DNA from: DAOTYH01 sp034435015
Lineage (GTDB): Bacteria > Chloroflexota > Anaerolineae > Aggregatilineales > UBA3940
Assembly: GCA_034435015.1 (NCBI GenBank)
Contig: DAOTYH010000103.1
Coordinates: 76,577-140,576, forward strand
DNA: 64,000 nt
Reading direction: 5' to 3'
This document shows, one piece after another, positions 24,655-33,578 of this stretch. Under the pieces are notes generated by a model. The model searched no databases and was not told the DNA's origin. It saw nothing but the letters and a program-made list of their open reading frames with translations. The translations under genes and the position numbers were made by a program. Position 1 is the stretch's first letter, and every line of letters begins with the position of its first letter.

Positions 24655-25686
24655 ATGCGTGTCCTGATTTATGGAGCAGGAGCAGTTGGCTGCTATCTGG
24701 GTTGGCACTTAGCCTCAGGCGGACATACTGTCACGTTGTTGGGTCGCAGGCCGATAATTGATGCAATCCGGAGAAGCGGCCTGCTTCTACACACACGTGA
24801 AAGTAGCCGTCATCTGGATACCCTCAATGCTCTTTCAGACCCCCGCGTGGCGCTGGCTCAAGAGTATGACTGGATTGCCTTCACCATGAAGTCGTATGCC
24901 ACTGTAGCGGCCATCTACGAGTTGCAAACTTATTTACCTGACCCTCCGCCGATTGTCTGTTTCCAGAACGGTGTAGGAAACGAAGAGTCGTTACGCTCGG
25001 CGTTTGGCGCCGAGCGTGTAGTTGCGGCAACCATGACTACTCCCGTCTCTATGCCGCAACCGGGGATTGTCGTTGAGGAGAAATTGCGCGGGCTGGCTGT
25101 CGCTCTGGATGCGCCACCTGCCCGAATGGTCGAAGCGGCGTTCCAATCAACGGAGTTGGTTGTCCAGAGAGTGGACAGTACACCCGTATTGAAATGGTCT
25201 AAGCTACTCCTCAATCTGCTGGGGAATGCAACCTCAGCGATCCTTGACCTGTTGCCTGGCGAGGTATTCAAATCTCCCTCTTTGTTCAGGATAGAATGGG
25301 ATGCCCTAAAGGAAGCAGTGGCTATGATGCGGCTACAGGGATTTGAGCCGATCAACCTGCCGGGCGCACCGGCTCGTCTGCTCGCCCGAGCCTCTGACTG
25401 GATTCACCCCCGTTTCCTGCGCCCCCTCATGCAGATGCAGGTTGCCTCCGGGAGGGGGGAAAAGGCCCCTTCACTTTTGGCGGCGCTGAGGGCGGGGGCG
25501 CAACAGACAGAGGTAGCTTGGCTCAACGGGGCGGTTGTCCAAGCCGCCGACCGACTTAGGCGGCTGGCGCCTGTTAATCATGCCCTAGCGCTAATCGTCT
25601 CCGATATTGCCGCTGGCCGCACTCCATGGGACATGTACCGTCACCGTCCAGAGATGTTGCTCACCGCGGTCCGTGCGGCCCGCTAG
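24655..25686 (+). CDS. Ketopantoate reductase family (PanE/ApbA-like) oxidoreductase
   Basis: 343 residues. The N-terminal Rossmann fold carries GAGAVGCYLGWHLA for NADP(H), followed by VVAATMTTPV and QNGVGNEESL. The catalytic Lys lies in KWSKLLLNLLGNA near residue 182, and a helical C-terminal domain follows. Family members reduce 2-dehydropantoate to pantoate for coenzyme A synthesis, but many paralogues have other substrates. Without panB/panC neighbours the assignment stays at family level. Its stop is followed 92 bases later by the start of a large unknown gene. Confidence 0.85.
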   Translation: MRVLIYGAGAVGCYLGWHLASGGHTVTLLGRRPIIDAIRRSGLLLHTRESSRHLDTLNALSDPRVALAQEYDWIAFTMKSYATVAAIYELQTYLPDPPPIVCFQNGVGNEESLRSAFGAERVVAATMTTPVSMPQPGIVVEEKLRGLAVALDAPPARMVEAAFQSTELVVQRVDSTPVLKWSKLLLNLLGNATSAILDLLPGEVFKSPSLFRIEWDALKEAVAMMRLQGFEPINLPGAPARLLARASDWIHPRFLRPLMQMQVASGRGEKAPSLLAALRAGAQQTEVAWLNGAVVQAADRLRRLAPVNHALALIVSDIAAGRTPWDMYRHRPEMLLTAVRAAR

Positions 25687-25778
25687 ATCAGACTAGCCTT
25701 AGGAAGACGACTCGTGGGCAGGACTGGCAACATAGTGCCGGTGATGCTAGGATCGTGCCAGTACACAGAGTAAATGAT

Positions 25779-28217
25779 ATGTCTGCTGAATCAGAACCCC
25801 TTGAGGCATTCTACGCTTCCGGTACACTAACAGGGCTGATCCGAAGTGGCCTCACCCTGTTGAACGCTCGAAGAGTCCGAAGACCTTCAGAGGCCAAGCA
25901 ACGCCGCTTGCGCCTGGATGACCTTTTTAACAGGCTCATCTATGTAGTCCTTATCGTTATTCCCGCGTTCATTCTTGAGATATTCCAGCGCCTCTACACT
26001 GGTGTAACAGGACAGCCGCGGGCCTTCCCGCAAGGCTCGTGGCAGTTTTACCTGCATTTTGGCCTGCGAGCTGATCTGGCTCATCATACTAACGAAACAA
26101 CCGGTTACCACGCGGGCCGCCCTTCCGAAGCCAGTGAGCTGGATGACTTGACAGCATGGGTCATGGCGCTCATCCAATTTCTGTGGAGTTACGAGGAGGT
26201 GATGGGCATTGTATGGGACGAGTGGACGCAGGTAAGGCTGGTGGCACAAGCCGCCGGAAAGGCGGGCCTTGAGAACGAGGCCCTATTCAAACGCCTTGAG
26301 AGACAGTGGGAGGTTGCACGTCCCTATAATGCCCCCCTCAATGGAACTTATGCAGATGTCCGTCGTGCCGCTTTTGAGGCATTCATCCAGCCACGGATGA
26401 ATGCTCTACCAGCTCACTGGCGTCAGTCTGTCGAGGCAGAGTATAAGCGCTTGGCTGAGACGAAAAGAGAAGCATACCAGAAACAAATGTCTCTGCTGGC
26501 GCGGCTGGTAGCAGGTCGTTATTTGGATGGGAAAATACCCATTCCTCTGTGGGAAGCCCGCATTGGCGTAATAGTCGGAGGTCAATATTATCTGCTCCAT
26601 GCAACTTCGCACGATGAGCAAGACATGCCGATTGCCTATGGCCCTGGCGGCGGAGGGCGCTCACTCCGAGCCGAGCGCGGCAGGCTGATAGACACAGATG
26701 GCGAAGAGTTGTTCCTGCGGGGGGATCAGCTTTACCGCGTCAGGGATGGCAGGTGGGTTGGCTTCCTTGAAATGCCCTCTGTATCCCAGATCAAGGGGCA
26801 GTTGAAGAAGATATTGATTAGCCGTCCACAGGGCAGGACACAGCCCCAATCCTCATGGATTGATGTCTTGCTGGCTGAAACACCGCGCTGGGCGCAGAAG
26901 CGCCTGCGAGGATTGCTTCCATCGAAGACTAGACTGGCTTTAGAACAACTAGGGTTCGCCCCCATCATCATCAACTGGGATGAGCGTCCGAGAGGTCTTT
27001 CACTGGCAGAGTTACGGCGTGCACAGCGTGGTATTGGCGATCATGCCCTGACCGTCATGCGCACAGAGAGCAGTTTTGTCTTCGACCAGTCCCATGTCTT
27101 CTTTGACGGGACTTGGTCGCTGGCCATGGCTGAGGTTCTGACTAACTCGGCTGTACAATGGTGCAAGCGCTGTATCTCCATAGCGCCAAGCGAGGAAGTG
27201 ACATTGCCATCCCCCCTCTACTTGGAAGCCTCTTCTGCCTTCCTGAAAGAGGCACAAAGCAAACGAGAACCTCCAGAAGTATCAGCCGAGACAGTCATCT
27301 GGGACATCTCCTCAGTTTTTAACCTGCGGGAGATGTTGGCCCAGACTGGCACAAGACTGACCGTCAACGACCTGCTGGTTATCACACGTATCTTCCATGC
27401 CGCACATTATCGGCCATCACCGGCTGTGCAGGCGGCAATAGATGCCTTCAGTGCTGAAGCGAGGTCTCCTGTTGAGCGCCATGCAGTACGTGCCATCAGT
27501 CACTCGTTAGAGCGCGGACGGTTGATTAATCCGGCCTTGCTCATTCCAGTTGATGCTTCTCCTGTAGAGCCGCATGAACGAATCTTTCCCATCACGTTTC
27601 GCAACCTGGCAGACAATCTGGTATGGGTATGGGATGATACATGGGAGGCTTATCAAGCCTATCGCCGGATTGAGCCGCCAGACACCCCTGAAGGGCTCCA
27701 GGCTCTCAAAGCCTTCATTCTAAAGCGAACTGTGCTTATCGGTAACCTGAGGGCTTTCAGCTATATTTTAGCCGCCAACAAGGCCGTCGCAATGCGGGGA
27801 GAGAGCCTGAACATTGCTATTCTCAAATTACTGACCCACTTGCCCCCTTGGCTACAACGTCTGCTCAACACCATCCCTGAGCAGTTCCCAGTTCTCAATG
27901 AGATTATGAAAGGCGACGAAGTCTATTCAAACGTGGGCCGGGTTGCGCCCGGCTCTTCCCTTGCACGTTTTATGAGTGCCAAAGATGATGGCAACACCAA
28001 AGCACTAGTATGGGGTGTCATGACTGACAATGAAAATCGGCTGGTTGTAACCATGCGAGATTTTCGCCCTCATGTTCAACCGTTGGCACGGGCCGGGCGG
28101 CTCGATTTGGCTTATCAATTGGCGCAGGACTATGTGGTCAGTTATACGGCTGACCTGATTGGGCTGGTGGCGAGGCTGTCAGCTATGCTTAAGGTAGAGA
28201 TGCCGGCAGGGTTCTAG
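25779..28217 (+). CDS. Large protein of unknown function with one membrane helix
   Basis: 812 residues from ATG 25779. Extending to an ATG at 25626 would add 51 residues that overlap the PanE-like gene in another frame and look random. A hydrophobic segment LIYVVLIVIPAFILEIF at about 52-68 is followed by a long, mainly helical region without low complexity. Conspicuous motifs are HFGLRADLAHHTNETTGYH (about 95-113) and a Gly-rich GPGGGGRSL near 345. I cannot assign a family or function. It shares direction with the PanE-like gene, though a promoter of its own cannot be excluded. Confidence 0.75.
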   Translation: MSAESEPLEAFYASGTLTGLIRSGLTLLNARRVRRPSEAKQRRLRLDDLFNRLIYVVLIVIPAFILEIFQRLYTGVTGQPRAFPQGSWQFYLHFGLRADLAHHTNETTGYHAGRPSEASELDDLTAWVMALIQFLWSYEEVMGIVWDEWTQVRLVAQAAGKAGLENEALFKRLERQWEVARPYNAPLNGTYADVRRAAFEAFIQPRMNALPAHWRQSVEAEYKRLAETKREAYQKQMSLLARLVAGRYLDGKIPIPLWEARIGVIVGGQYYLLHATSHDEQDMPIAYGPGGGGRSLRAERGRLIDTDGEELFLRGDQLYRVRDGRWVGFLEMPSVSQIKGQLKKILISRPQGRTQPQSSWIDVLLAETPRWAQKRLRGLLPSKTRLALEQLGFAPIIINWDERPRGLSLAELRRAQRGIGDHALTVMRTESSFVFDQSHVFFDGTWSLAMAEVLTNSAVQWCKRCISIAPSEEVTLPSPLYLEASSAFLKEAQSKREPPEVSAETVIWDISSVFNLREMLAQTGTRLTVNDLLVITRIFHAAHYRPSPAVQAAIDAFSAEARSPVERHAVRAISHSLERGRLINPALLIPVDASPVEPHERIFPITFRNLADNLVWVWDDTWEAYQAYRRIEPPDTPEGLQALKAFILKRTVLIGNLRAFSYILAANKAVAMRGESLNIAILKLLTHLPPWLQRLLNTIPEQFPVLNEIMKGDEVYSNVGRVAPGSSLARFMSAKDDGNTKALVWGVMTDNENRLVVTMRDFRPHVQPLARAGRLDLAYQLAQDYVVSYTADLIGLVARLSAMLKVEMPAGF

Positions 28218-28237
28218 GTATCCTTCGGGGATATAGA

Positions 28238-28269
28238 ATAAAAGGGTCTATCCTTATGAGATAGACCCT
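28238..28269. terminator. Bidirectional terminator between the unknown gene and tRNA-Leu
   Basis: 10-bp stem AGGGTCTATC / GATAGACCCT (28243-28252, 28260-28269) with a T-rich exit on the minus strand (TTTTATT). It is suited to end the minus-strand tRNA and perhaps the plus-strand gene. Confidence 0.75.
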
Positions 28270-28273
28270 GACA

Positions 28274-28355
28274 TGCCCCGGAGAGGACTCGAACCTCCAC
28301 GCCCGAAGGGCACAGGCCCTCAACCTGCCGCGTATGCCAATTCCGCCACCGGGGC
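28274..28355 (-). tRNA. tRNA-Leu (anticodon GAG)
   Basis: Minus-strand class II tRNA of 82 bases. Acceptor GCCCCGG/CCGGGGC with discriminator A, and anticodon stem GCAGG/CCTGT around loop TTGAGGG gives GAG. There is a long variable arm (TGCCCTTCGGGCG region), and the T arm has GGTTCGAGTCC. Confidence 0.95.
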
Positions 28356-28366
28356 TGAACACACCC

Positions 28367-28394
28367 ATTATAACATGCGGGTAGATCGTGTCAA
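28367..28394 (-). promoter_or_regulatory. Consensus promoter of tRNA-Leu(GAG)
   Basis: Minus strand TTGACA (28394-28389), 16-bp spacer, TATAAT (28372-28367), both perfect. The tRNA begins 11 bases downstream. Confidence 0.8.
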
Positions 28395-28443
28395 TAACCA
28401 AGTAAGATGCCCTTTTGAGATAATTGATGAGAGAACATAGCTG

Positions 28444-29100
28444 ATGAAAGAAATGCCGCTATTTCCACTTAACACAGTTTTATTCCCCGGTATGACCATT
28501 CCCCTCCATATCTTTGAGCCGCGTTACAAGCTCATGATCGGGGAATGTATCAAGAATAAATTGCCTTTTGGGGTAGTGCTGATACGTGAAGGGGTTGAGG
28601 CGGGCGGTTCTGCTGTGCCCTATGAAGTAGGGACATCCGCTTATGTGACTCAGGTAGAGTGGCTCAAAGATGAGCGCATGAACATTGAGGGACTGGGCTA
28701 TCAACGATTCAAGATTCGCGAACTGCGCTTCGATAGGCCCTATTTGGTTGGTCTGGTTGAGGATTATCCGCTACAAGGAACAGACAAGCCTGAGGCGGTG
28801 GCTCTTGCGGCAGAGGTCTCAGCCACTATGCGGGCTTATCTTCAAAGCCTGATGAAAGCCGCTGATGTCCAACTCTCGTTGGATGAGATTCCAAATGAGG
28901 GGCCTAGTCTAGCCTTTTTTGTGGGAACTTTGCTTCCCCTCTCGTTGGCTGAAAAGCAATCTATTTTGGCGGCGGAGAGCTTGCTCGAAATGTTCGAACA
29001 GGAGAAGGTATTGATTAAGAGGGAGACCGCATTGCTGGGCCAAATAGCGGCCCAAGAGAGGCGGCGACGCAGCACATCCTCCCCTTTTTCCAACAACTAA
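28444..29100 (+). CDS. LON substrate-binding (N-terminal) domain protein
   Basis: 218 residues consisting only of the LON N-terminal/PUA-like substrate-binding domain and its helical extension. MPLFPLNTVLFPGMTIPLHIFEPRY is followed by FGVVLIREG, VEWLKDERMNIEGLGYQRFKI and a C-terminal helical bundle. There is no ATPase or protease domain, so it is not Lon itself. Stand-alone forms are thought to bind unfolded or specific proteins and may act as adaptors. It lies 27 bases upstream of plsX on the same strand. Confidence 0.9.
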   Translation: MKEMPLFPLNTVLFPGMTIPLHIFEPRYKLMIGECIKNKLPFGVVLIREGVEAGGSAVPYEVGTSAYVTQVEWLKDERMNIEGLGYQRFKIRELRFDRPYLVGLVEDYPLQGTDKPEAVALAAEVSATMRAYLQSLMKAADVQLSLDEIPNEGPSLAFFVGTLLPLSLAEKQSILAAESLLEMFEQEKVLIKRETALLGQIAAQERRRRSTSSPFSNN

Positions 29101-29127
29101 TTTTCTTTCCCATTGGAGGGTCTCTCT

Positions 29128-30132
29128 ATGCGTATCGTTGTTGATGCAATGGGTTCTGATGACTATCCTGTCCCAGACGTAGCGGGCGCTGTTCTGGCGG
29201 CACGTGAGTGGGGCGATGAGATCATCCTGGTCGGAGACAGAGCCAAAATTGAGCCGGAACTGGCCAAACATGACACGAGTGGGCTGAAGCTGGAGGTTGT
29301 TCATGCCAGTCAGGTTATTGAGATGACTGACAAGGCAACTGAAGGAGCCAAACAAAAAACTGATTCATCTATGCATGTGGGGATGGGCCTTGTACGAGAT
29401 GGGAAAGCTGATGCTTATGTAACGGCAGGCAACACCGGAGGGGTGCTGGCAGTGGCTACCCTATACACCCTCAAGCGGATCGAGGGCGTGAAACGTCCCG
29501 CTCTGACAACCATCATTCCCCACATTAGCGGCTATGTGGTTGCGGCAGACATTGGAGCTAATGCCGACTGCAAGCCGGAATTTCTGGTTCAGTTTGGTCT
29601 GATGGCAAGTCTGTATACCCAATTGGCTCTGGGGGTCAAGGAACCTCGTGTTGCTCTCCTCAGCAACGGTGAGGAAGAAGGTAAGGGAAATGAGCTGATC
29701 AAAGAGACCCTTCCGTTGATGAAAAGTGCGGCTAAGTTCAATTTCATTGGCAACGTAGAACCTAAAGAAGTCTTGAGCGGGAAGACAGATGTTGTGATCC
29801 ATGACGGCTTCACAGGCAACATTATGCTCAAAAGCCTTGAGGCAACGGCCAGTATGATGAGTAAACTCCTCCGCCAGGAGATCACATCTGGGTTGATCAC
29901 CAAAATCGGTGGGGGGTTAGCGCGTCCCGCCTTTAAGAGAGTATCTCGCCGCCTTGACCCATTCGAGGTTGGAGGAGCTGTTCTTCTAGGAGTCAATGGC
30001 GTTGTGATTATAGGGCATGGGCGCTCCAATGAGGTTGCCATCAAAAACGCTGTCCGGCAGGCTCGGCAAGCTGTGCAAGGCGGCGTTGTTGATGCGATAC
30101 GGGCCGGCATCAGGGACACATCAGCAGATTAG
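29128..30132 (+). CDS. plsX: Phosphate acyltransferase PlsX
   Basis: 334 residues from ATG 29128, with GGAGGG 7 bases upstream. A TTG at 29113 would place the start before that ribosome-binding site. Motifs: MRIVVDAMGSDDYP, AYVTAGNTGG, KRPALTTIIP, ADIGANADCKPEFLVQF, ALLSNGEEEGKGN and VIHDGFTGNIMLKSLE. PlsX makes acyl-phosphate from acyl-ACP for the PlsY step of phospholipid synthesis at the membrane face. The usual fabD/fabG/acpP neighbours are absent here. Confidence 0.96.
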   Translation: MRIVVDAMGSDDYPVPDVAGAVLAAREWGDEIILVGDRAKIEPELAKHDTSGLKLEVVHASQVIEMTDKATEGAKQKTDSSMHVGMGLVRDGKADAYVTAGNTGGVLAVATLYTLKRIEGVKRPALTTIIPHISGYVVAADIGANADCKPEFLVQFGLMASLYTQLALGVKEPRVALLSNGEEEGKGNELIKETLPLMKSAAKFNFIGNVEPKEVLSGKTDVVIHDGFTGNIMLKSLEATASMMSKLLRQEITSGLITKIGGGLARPAFKRVSRRLDPFEVGGAVLLGVNGVVIIGHGRSNEVAIKNAVRQARQAVQGGVVDAIRAGIRDTSAD

Positions 30133-30152
30133 AGAAGGTATGTTTGACGCAA

Positions 30153-30174
30153 GGGCCGGGAACGTCCCCGGCCC
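30153..30174. terminator. GC-rich hairpin after plsX
   Basis: GGGCCGGG / CCCGGCCC stem with a short loop, followed by CTCTCTCC. It is a likely terminator between plsX and the convergent gene, although without a long T-run. Confidence 0.6.
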
Positions 30175-30212
30175 TCTCTCCTCTCTAGAGCCTCTCCCTC
30201 TCCAGAGGGGGA

Positions 30213-31295
30213 TCATACAATCTGGTATATGCTGGAGTGATATTGAATCAGCCCTTGGCGTAGTGCGATAGTATCCTGCCCGTTGCGGACACTCATACCA
30301 TTTGAAGCCAAGAGGGCATCCCATCGGATGTGTCTGATGTATCCCTCGTTGACACGCGTCTCAACCATAAAGGTAGCCCCCGATAGCTCCTTAGTGAGCA
30401 GGTCAGTGTAATAGGTCCGCAGGGCTTTATGACCTTGCAGGGTGTGGTGCGGAGTCACAAGAACAGCATTCGGTTGATATAGGGCTAGGATGGCTTCTAT
30501 ATCCTTACGGTTAAGTGCATCAGCCAAAATATCAACCACATCAGGCTGTGAGCGTTCAACAGGCCAATCGTACTCAGCGATCACATTCCACAGATCGCGT
30601 CCCTCTGTGCTCCCTGCGTAGTCCCAGCTCCAGAAATTGACAGCGGGAAGACCGCGCTCACGTACATGCCGCAGGAACTGTTGTAGTTCGCCAGGTTTGG
30701 GCCGCCAGCCGTATTCCTCGTAAGCCGCCCCTGTTGGGATAATTGGCAAGACAGGATAAATATCCCGAAACTGTTGAATGCAACGATCAAGCTGTTGGGC
30801 AGGGTTATCAGCTTGCACCCAGTAAACCTGAGGCATGTTGTACTCGCAACTGCTCAAAAACTCCGTCCACGGCAACTCTGGGTGGTAACTTGGGTAGCGG
30901 AATGAGCTTAGGGCGACGGGGATACCTGTCACGCGGGCTTTCAGACTCTCCATATAGGCACTGGCGGCGGCATGTTTTCCCTTGTAGTCCGCCTCGGCAT
31001 TGACAACAAAACCGTCCAGCCTTAGTGTCTTGATACGATGCACAGCAATATCGGCCTCACCAAACGGCTCATTGCCATATACGAACTGCCACCCCCACAC
31101 CTGAATACCGATACCCTTGAGAGCTTCAACTAAGGGAGCGGCCAGATCAACATTGTAGGCGCGGGGGCCATCGGCTATCTTGATCAAGACGTGGGACAGG
31201 CCCGCCTCACGGGCCCGTGAGGCAATCATGCCAGGATCGCCCCTCTCACAGCGGTGTATTTTCCAGATAAAAAACCCCTTGCCTTCTAGCGGCAT
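30213..31295 (-). CDS. TIM-barrel glycosidase-like protein fused to an NTF2/SnoaL-like domain
   Basis: 360 residues. Positions about 1-240 resemble a (beta/alpha)8 glycoside-hydrolase-like barrel: KGFFIWKIHRCERGD, AGLSHVLIKIADG, GIQVWGWQFVYG, LDGFVVNAEADYKGK with acidic residues, YNMPQVYWVQADN and VNFWSWDYAG. After a short link, about 250-360 form a cone-shaped SnoaL/nuclear-transport-factor-2-like domain (VVDILADALNRKDIEAILAL, LRTYYTDLL). There is no signal peptide, so it appears cytosolic. I can name neither substrate nor reaction. The barrel recalls GH25/GH114-like sequences common in Chloroflexota. Confidence 0.75.
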   Translation of the reverse strand: MPLEGKGFFIWKIHRCERGDPGMIASRAREAGLSHVLIKIADGPRAYNVDLAAPLVEALKGIGIQVWGWQFVYGNEPFGEADIAVHRIKTLRLDGFVVNAEADYKGKHAAASAYMESLKARVTGIPVALSSFRYPSYHPELPWTEFLSSCEYNMPQVYWVQADNPAQQLDRCIQQFRDIYPVLPIIPTGAAYEEYGWRPKPGELQQFLRHVRERGLPAVNFWSWDYAGSTEGRDLWNVIAEYDWPVERSQPDVVDILADALNRKDIEAILALYQPNAVLVTPHHTLQGHKALRTYYTDLLTKELSGATFMVETRVNEGYIRHIRWDALLASNGMSVRNGQDTIALRQGLIQYHSSIYQIV

Positions 31296-31334
31296 GGCTC
31301 AACCCTTTCTGAGAATTGACCTGTCTTGTTGCAT

Positions 31335-33485
31335 CTAAGCAGTACGGCGGCGTGCTCCGATCACATTTGGCACACGCTCTACTTTAGAGAGGATACGAAT
31401 GAGCTGAGCGGCGCTGGAAACTTCCATAGTCACATGGAAAGTGGCGATATGATTGTTGGTACGAATGCTCACATCCCGGATATTGATGTGCTCGTCGGCT
31501 ACAGCCGCCCCAATGTCACGCATCAAACCTTCCCGATCATAGGCGATGATCTCGACAGGTACAGAGTAGTACTCCCCCTCTTTACTTCCCCACTCTACCG
31601 CAATAAGCCGTTCCTGATCGGGCAAGTTGAGGACATTGCGGCAATCCCGGCGGTGAATTGTTACACCACGGCCACGCGTAACGTAGCCAACGATCTCGTC
31701 CCCTTGGACAGGGTTACAACAGCGTGCCAGATTAGTCAGAAGACCGCCGGTGCCTTGGACACGTATTTCTTGGGTGGAGGGCTTGGGAGGAGGTGGCGAA
31801 GTGACAGGCAGGGGATGCTCATTGGTCAGCTCCTCCCGATTCGCCTCCAGAATTTTCGTGGCGATCTGCTGGGAATGAATGTCCCCAAAGCCGATCTGGG
31901 CGAGGAAGTCCTCTGTCTTATCGATCTCAAAGAGGGCCGCCACCTGCTCGTGCGACATCTTTTCTAAGCCGAGCCGCTTTAGCTCACGATCAAGCAACTC
32001 ACGGCCCAATACAATCATCTTCTCACGGTCCTGCTTGCGGAACCATTGTCGTATCTTGGCCGCCGCCCGCTTGGTCTTGACATATCCCAGATGAGGATTA
32101 AGCCAATCTCGGCTTGGCCCCCCGTGTTTGGCCGTCAGTATCTCGACTCGATCACCAACTTGGAGTGTGTAGTCCAGTGAGACCAGCTTGCCATTGACCT
32201 TTGCTCCGCGGCATCGGTCGCCAATGTCCGTGTGGATGTGATAGGCAAAGTCTATGGGGGTTGCGCCAAGCGGCAAGTCAATGATGTCGCCTCGCGGCGT
32301 AAAGACATAAACCCGATCTTTGAAGACATCATTGCGCATGATGTCGAGAAACTCAACAGCATCTTCAACATTGCGCTCCTCTTCTATCATCTCGCGCAGA
32401 TGTTTGATGTAACGCTCATACGAATCGTCATGCTGTTTGAGTTCTTCTTTGTAAAGCCAGTGAGCGGCTACCCCATACTCGGCATGAACATCCATCTCTT
32501 TCGTCCGTATTTGGACTTCAAGGGTTTTGCCATCTTCAAGGATCACTGCTGTGTGCAATGACTGGTAAAGATTCTCCTTGGGCGCTGCGATATAGTCATC
32601 GAACTCGCCAGCAATAGGGCGCCATTTCTGATGAATGATACCCAGAACCTGATAGCAGGTTGGTATATCATTGACGATGACCCGTACGGCTCTGACATCG
32701 AATATCTGGTCAAAAGGCAAGCCTTTTCGCTCCATCTTACGCCAGATGCTATAGATATGTTTAGAGCGCCCCTTGACCTCTGCTGAAATGCCATGCTCCT
32801 CTAGGATGCCCTTCAAGCGTTCAGCTAACTTGTTGACATAAATGTCTCGATCAGTGCGGCGCTCAGCTATCAGCTTGGAGATCATCTTGTAACGCTCAGG
32901 CTCTAGGTAGCGGAAGGACAAGTCTTCCAGCTCCCATTTCATATGCCAGATGCCAAGACGGCTGGCGAGAGGAGCGAAAATATCCATGGTCTCTTGGGCC
33001 ATTCTCAACTGACGATCATGTGGAAGGTAGCCCAATGTGCGCATGTTATGAAGGCGGTCGGCCAATTTGACCAAGATGACACGCACGTCCTTATTCATGG
33101 CCAGCAAGGTCCGGCGCAGATATTCTGCTTCTCGGTCGCGTTGTTGCTCCTGCGAAGCCTGCTTCTGGACGTATTCCATCTTGGTAACGCCCTCGACCAG
33201 CCCCGCGACCTCTTCCCCAAACTCCCTGCGGATAGTAGCGATGTTGACCGAGGAGTCCTCGGCGACATCGTGAAGGAGTCCAGCCGCAATGACAGCGGGA
33301 TCGAGTCTGTAGTCTGCTAAAATGCGAGCGACTTCCACACAATGCACAATATAATCTTCCCCTGAGAGACGCTTCTGACCCTTATGCGCCTCCTGGGCAA
33401 GTTCATAGGCACGCCTGAGCATCATCCGATCGCGGATCGGAAGATCAGACACTGACTCGATAAGCTCGTCTATAGTAGTCGCCAT
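31335..33485 (-). CDS. Bifunctional (p)ppGpp synthetase/hydrolase (RelA/SpoT family)
   Basis: 716 residues with the full domain order. The HD hydrolase is at about 25-200 (EDYIVHCVEVA, LLHDVAEDS) and the synthetase at about 230-350 (KGRSKHIYSIWRKM, EFDDYIAAPKENLYQSLHT). TGS is at about 390-450 (YVFTPRGDIIDLP, DFAYHIHTDIG), followed by a helical/zinc-finger region and a C-terminal ACT domain (about 640-710). Both HD and synthetase catalytic residues appear intact, so it should make and degrade the alarmone. It has its own promoter at 33533-33560. Confidence 0.95.
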   Translation of the reverse strand: MATTIDELIESVSDLPIRDRMMLRRAYELAQEAHKGQKRLSGEDYIVHCVEVARILADYRLDPAVIAAGLLHDVAEDSSVNIATIRREFGEEVAGLVEGVTKMEYVQKQASQEQQRDREAEYLRRTLLAMNKDVRVILVKLADRLHNMRTLGYLPHDRQLRMAQETMDIFAPLASRLGIWHMKWELEDLSFRYLEPERYKMISKLIAERRTDRDIYVNKLAERLKGILEEHGISAEVKGRSKHIYSIWRKMERKGLPFDQIFDVRAVRVIVNDIPTCYQVLGIIHQKWRPIAGEFDDYIAAPKENLYQSLHTAVILEDGKTLEVQIRTKEMDVHAEYGVAAHWLYKEELKQHDDSYERYIKHLREMIEEERNVEDAVEFLDIMRNDVFKDRVYVFTPRGDIIDLPLGATPIDFAYHIHTDIGDRCRGAKVNGKLVSLDYTLQVGDRVEILTAKHGGPSRDWLNPHLGYVKTKRAAAKIRQWFRKQDREKMIVLGRELLDRELKRLGLEKMSHEQVAALFEIDKTEDFLAQIGFGDIHSQQIATKILEANREELTNEHPLPVTSPPPPKPSTQEIRVQGTGGLLTNLARCCNPVQGDEIVGYVTRGRGVTIHRRDCRNVLNLPDQERLIAVEWGSKEGEYYSVPVEIIAYDREGLMRDIGAAVADEHINIRDVSIRTNNHIATFHVTMEVSSAAQLIRILSKVERVPNVIGARRRTA

Positions 33486-33532
33486 AACGATCGGTTTGCT
33501 GGCTCGCTTCTTAACAAACTTTTATTAGAGTC

Positions 33533-33560
33533 AGTATATCAGGGCTGGCTTGGTTTGCAA
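33533..33560 (-). promoter_or_regulatory. Promoter of the RelA/SpoT gene
   Basis: Minus strand TTGCAA (33560-33555), 16-bp spacer, TATACT (33538-33533), about 47 bases before the start codon. Confidence 0.55.
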
Positions 33561-33578
33561 TGCCTTTGAAGGGGAGCA

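Noticed and set aside
31326..31967. 213-codon open frame on the plus strand
   Set aside because: Antisense to the ACT/zinc-finger end of the RelA/SpoT gene and without family features.
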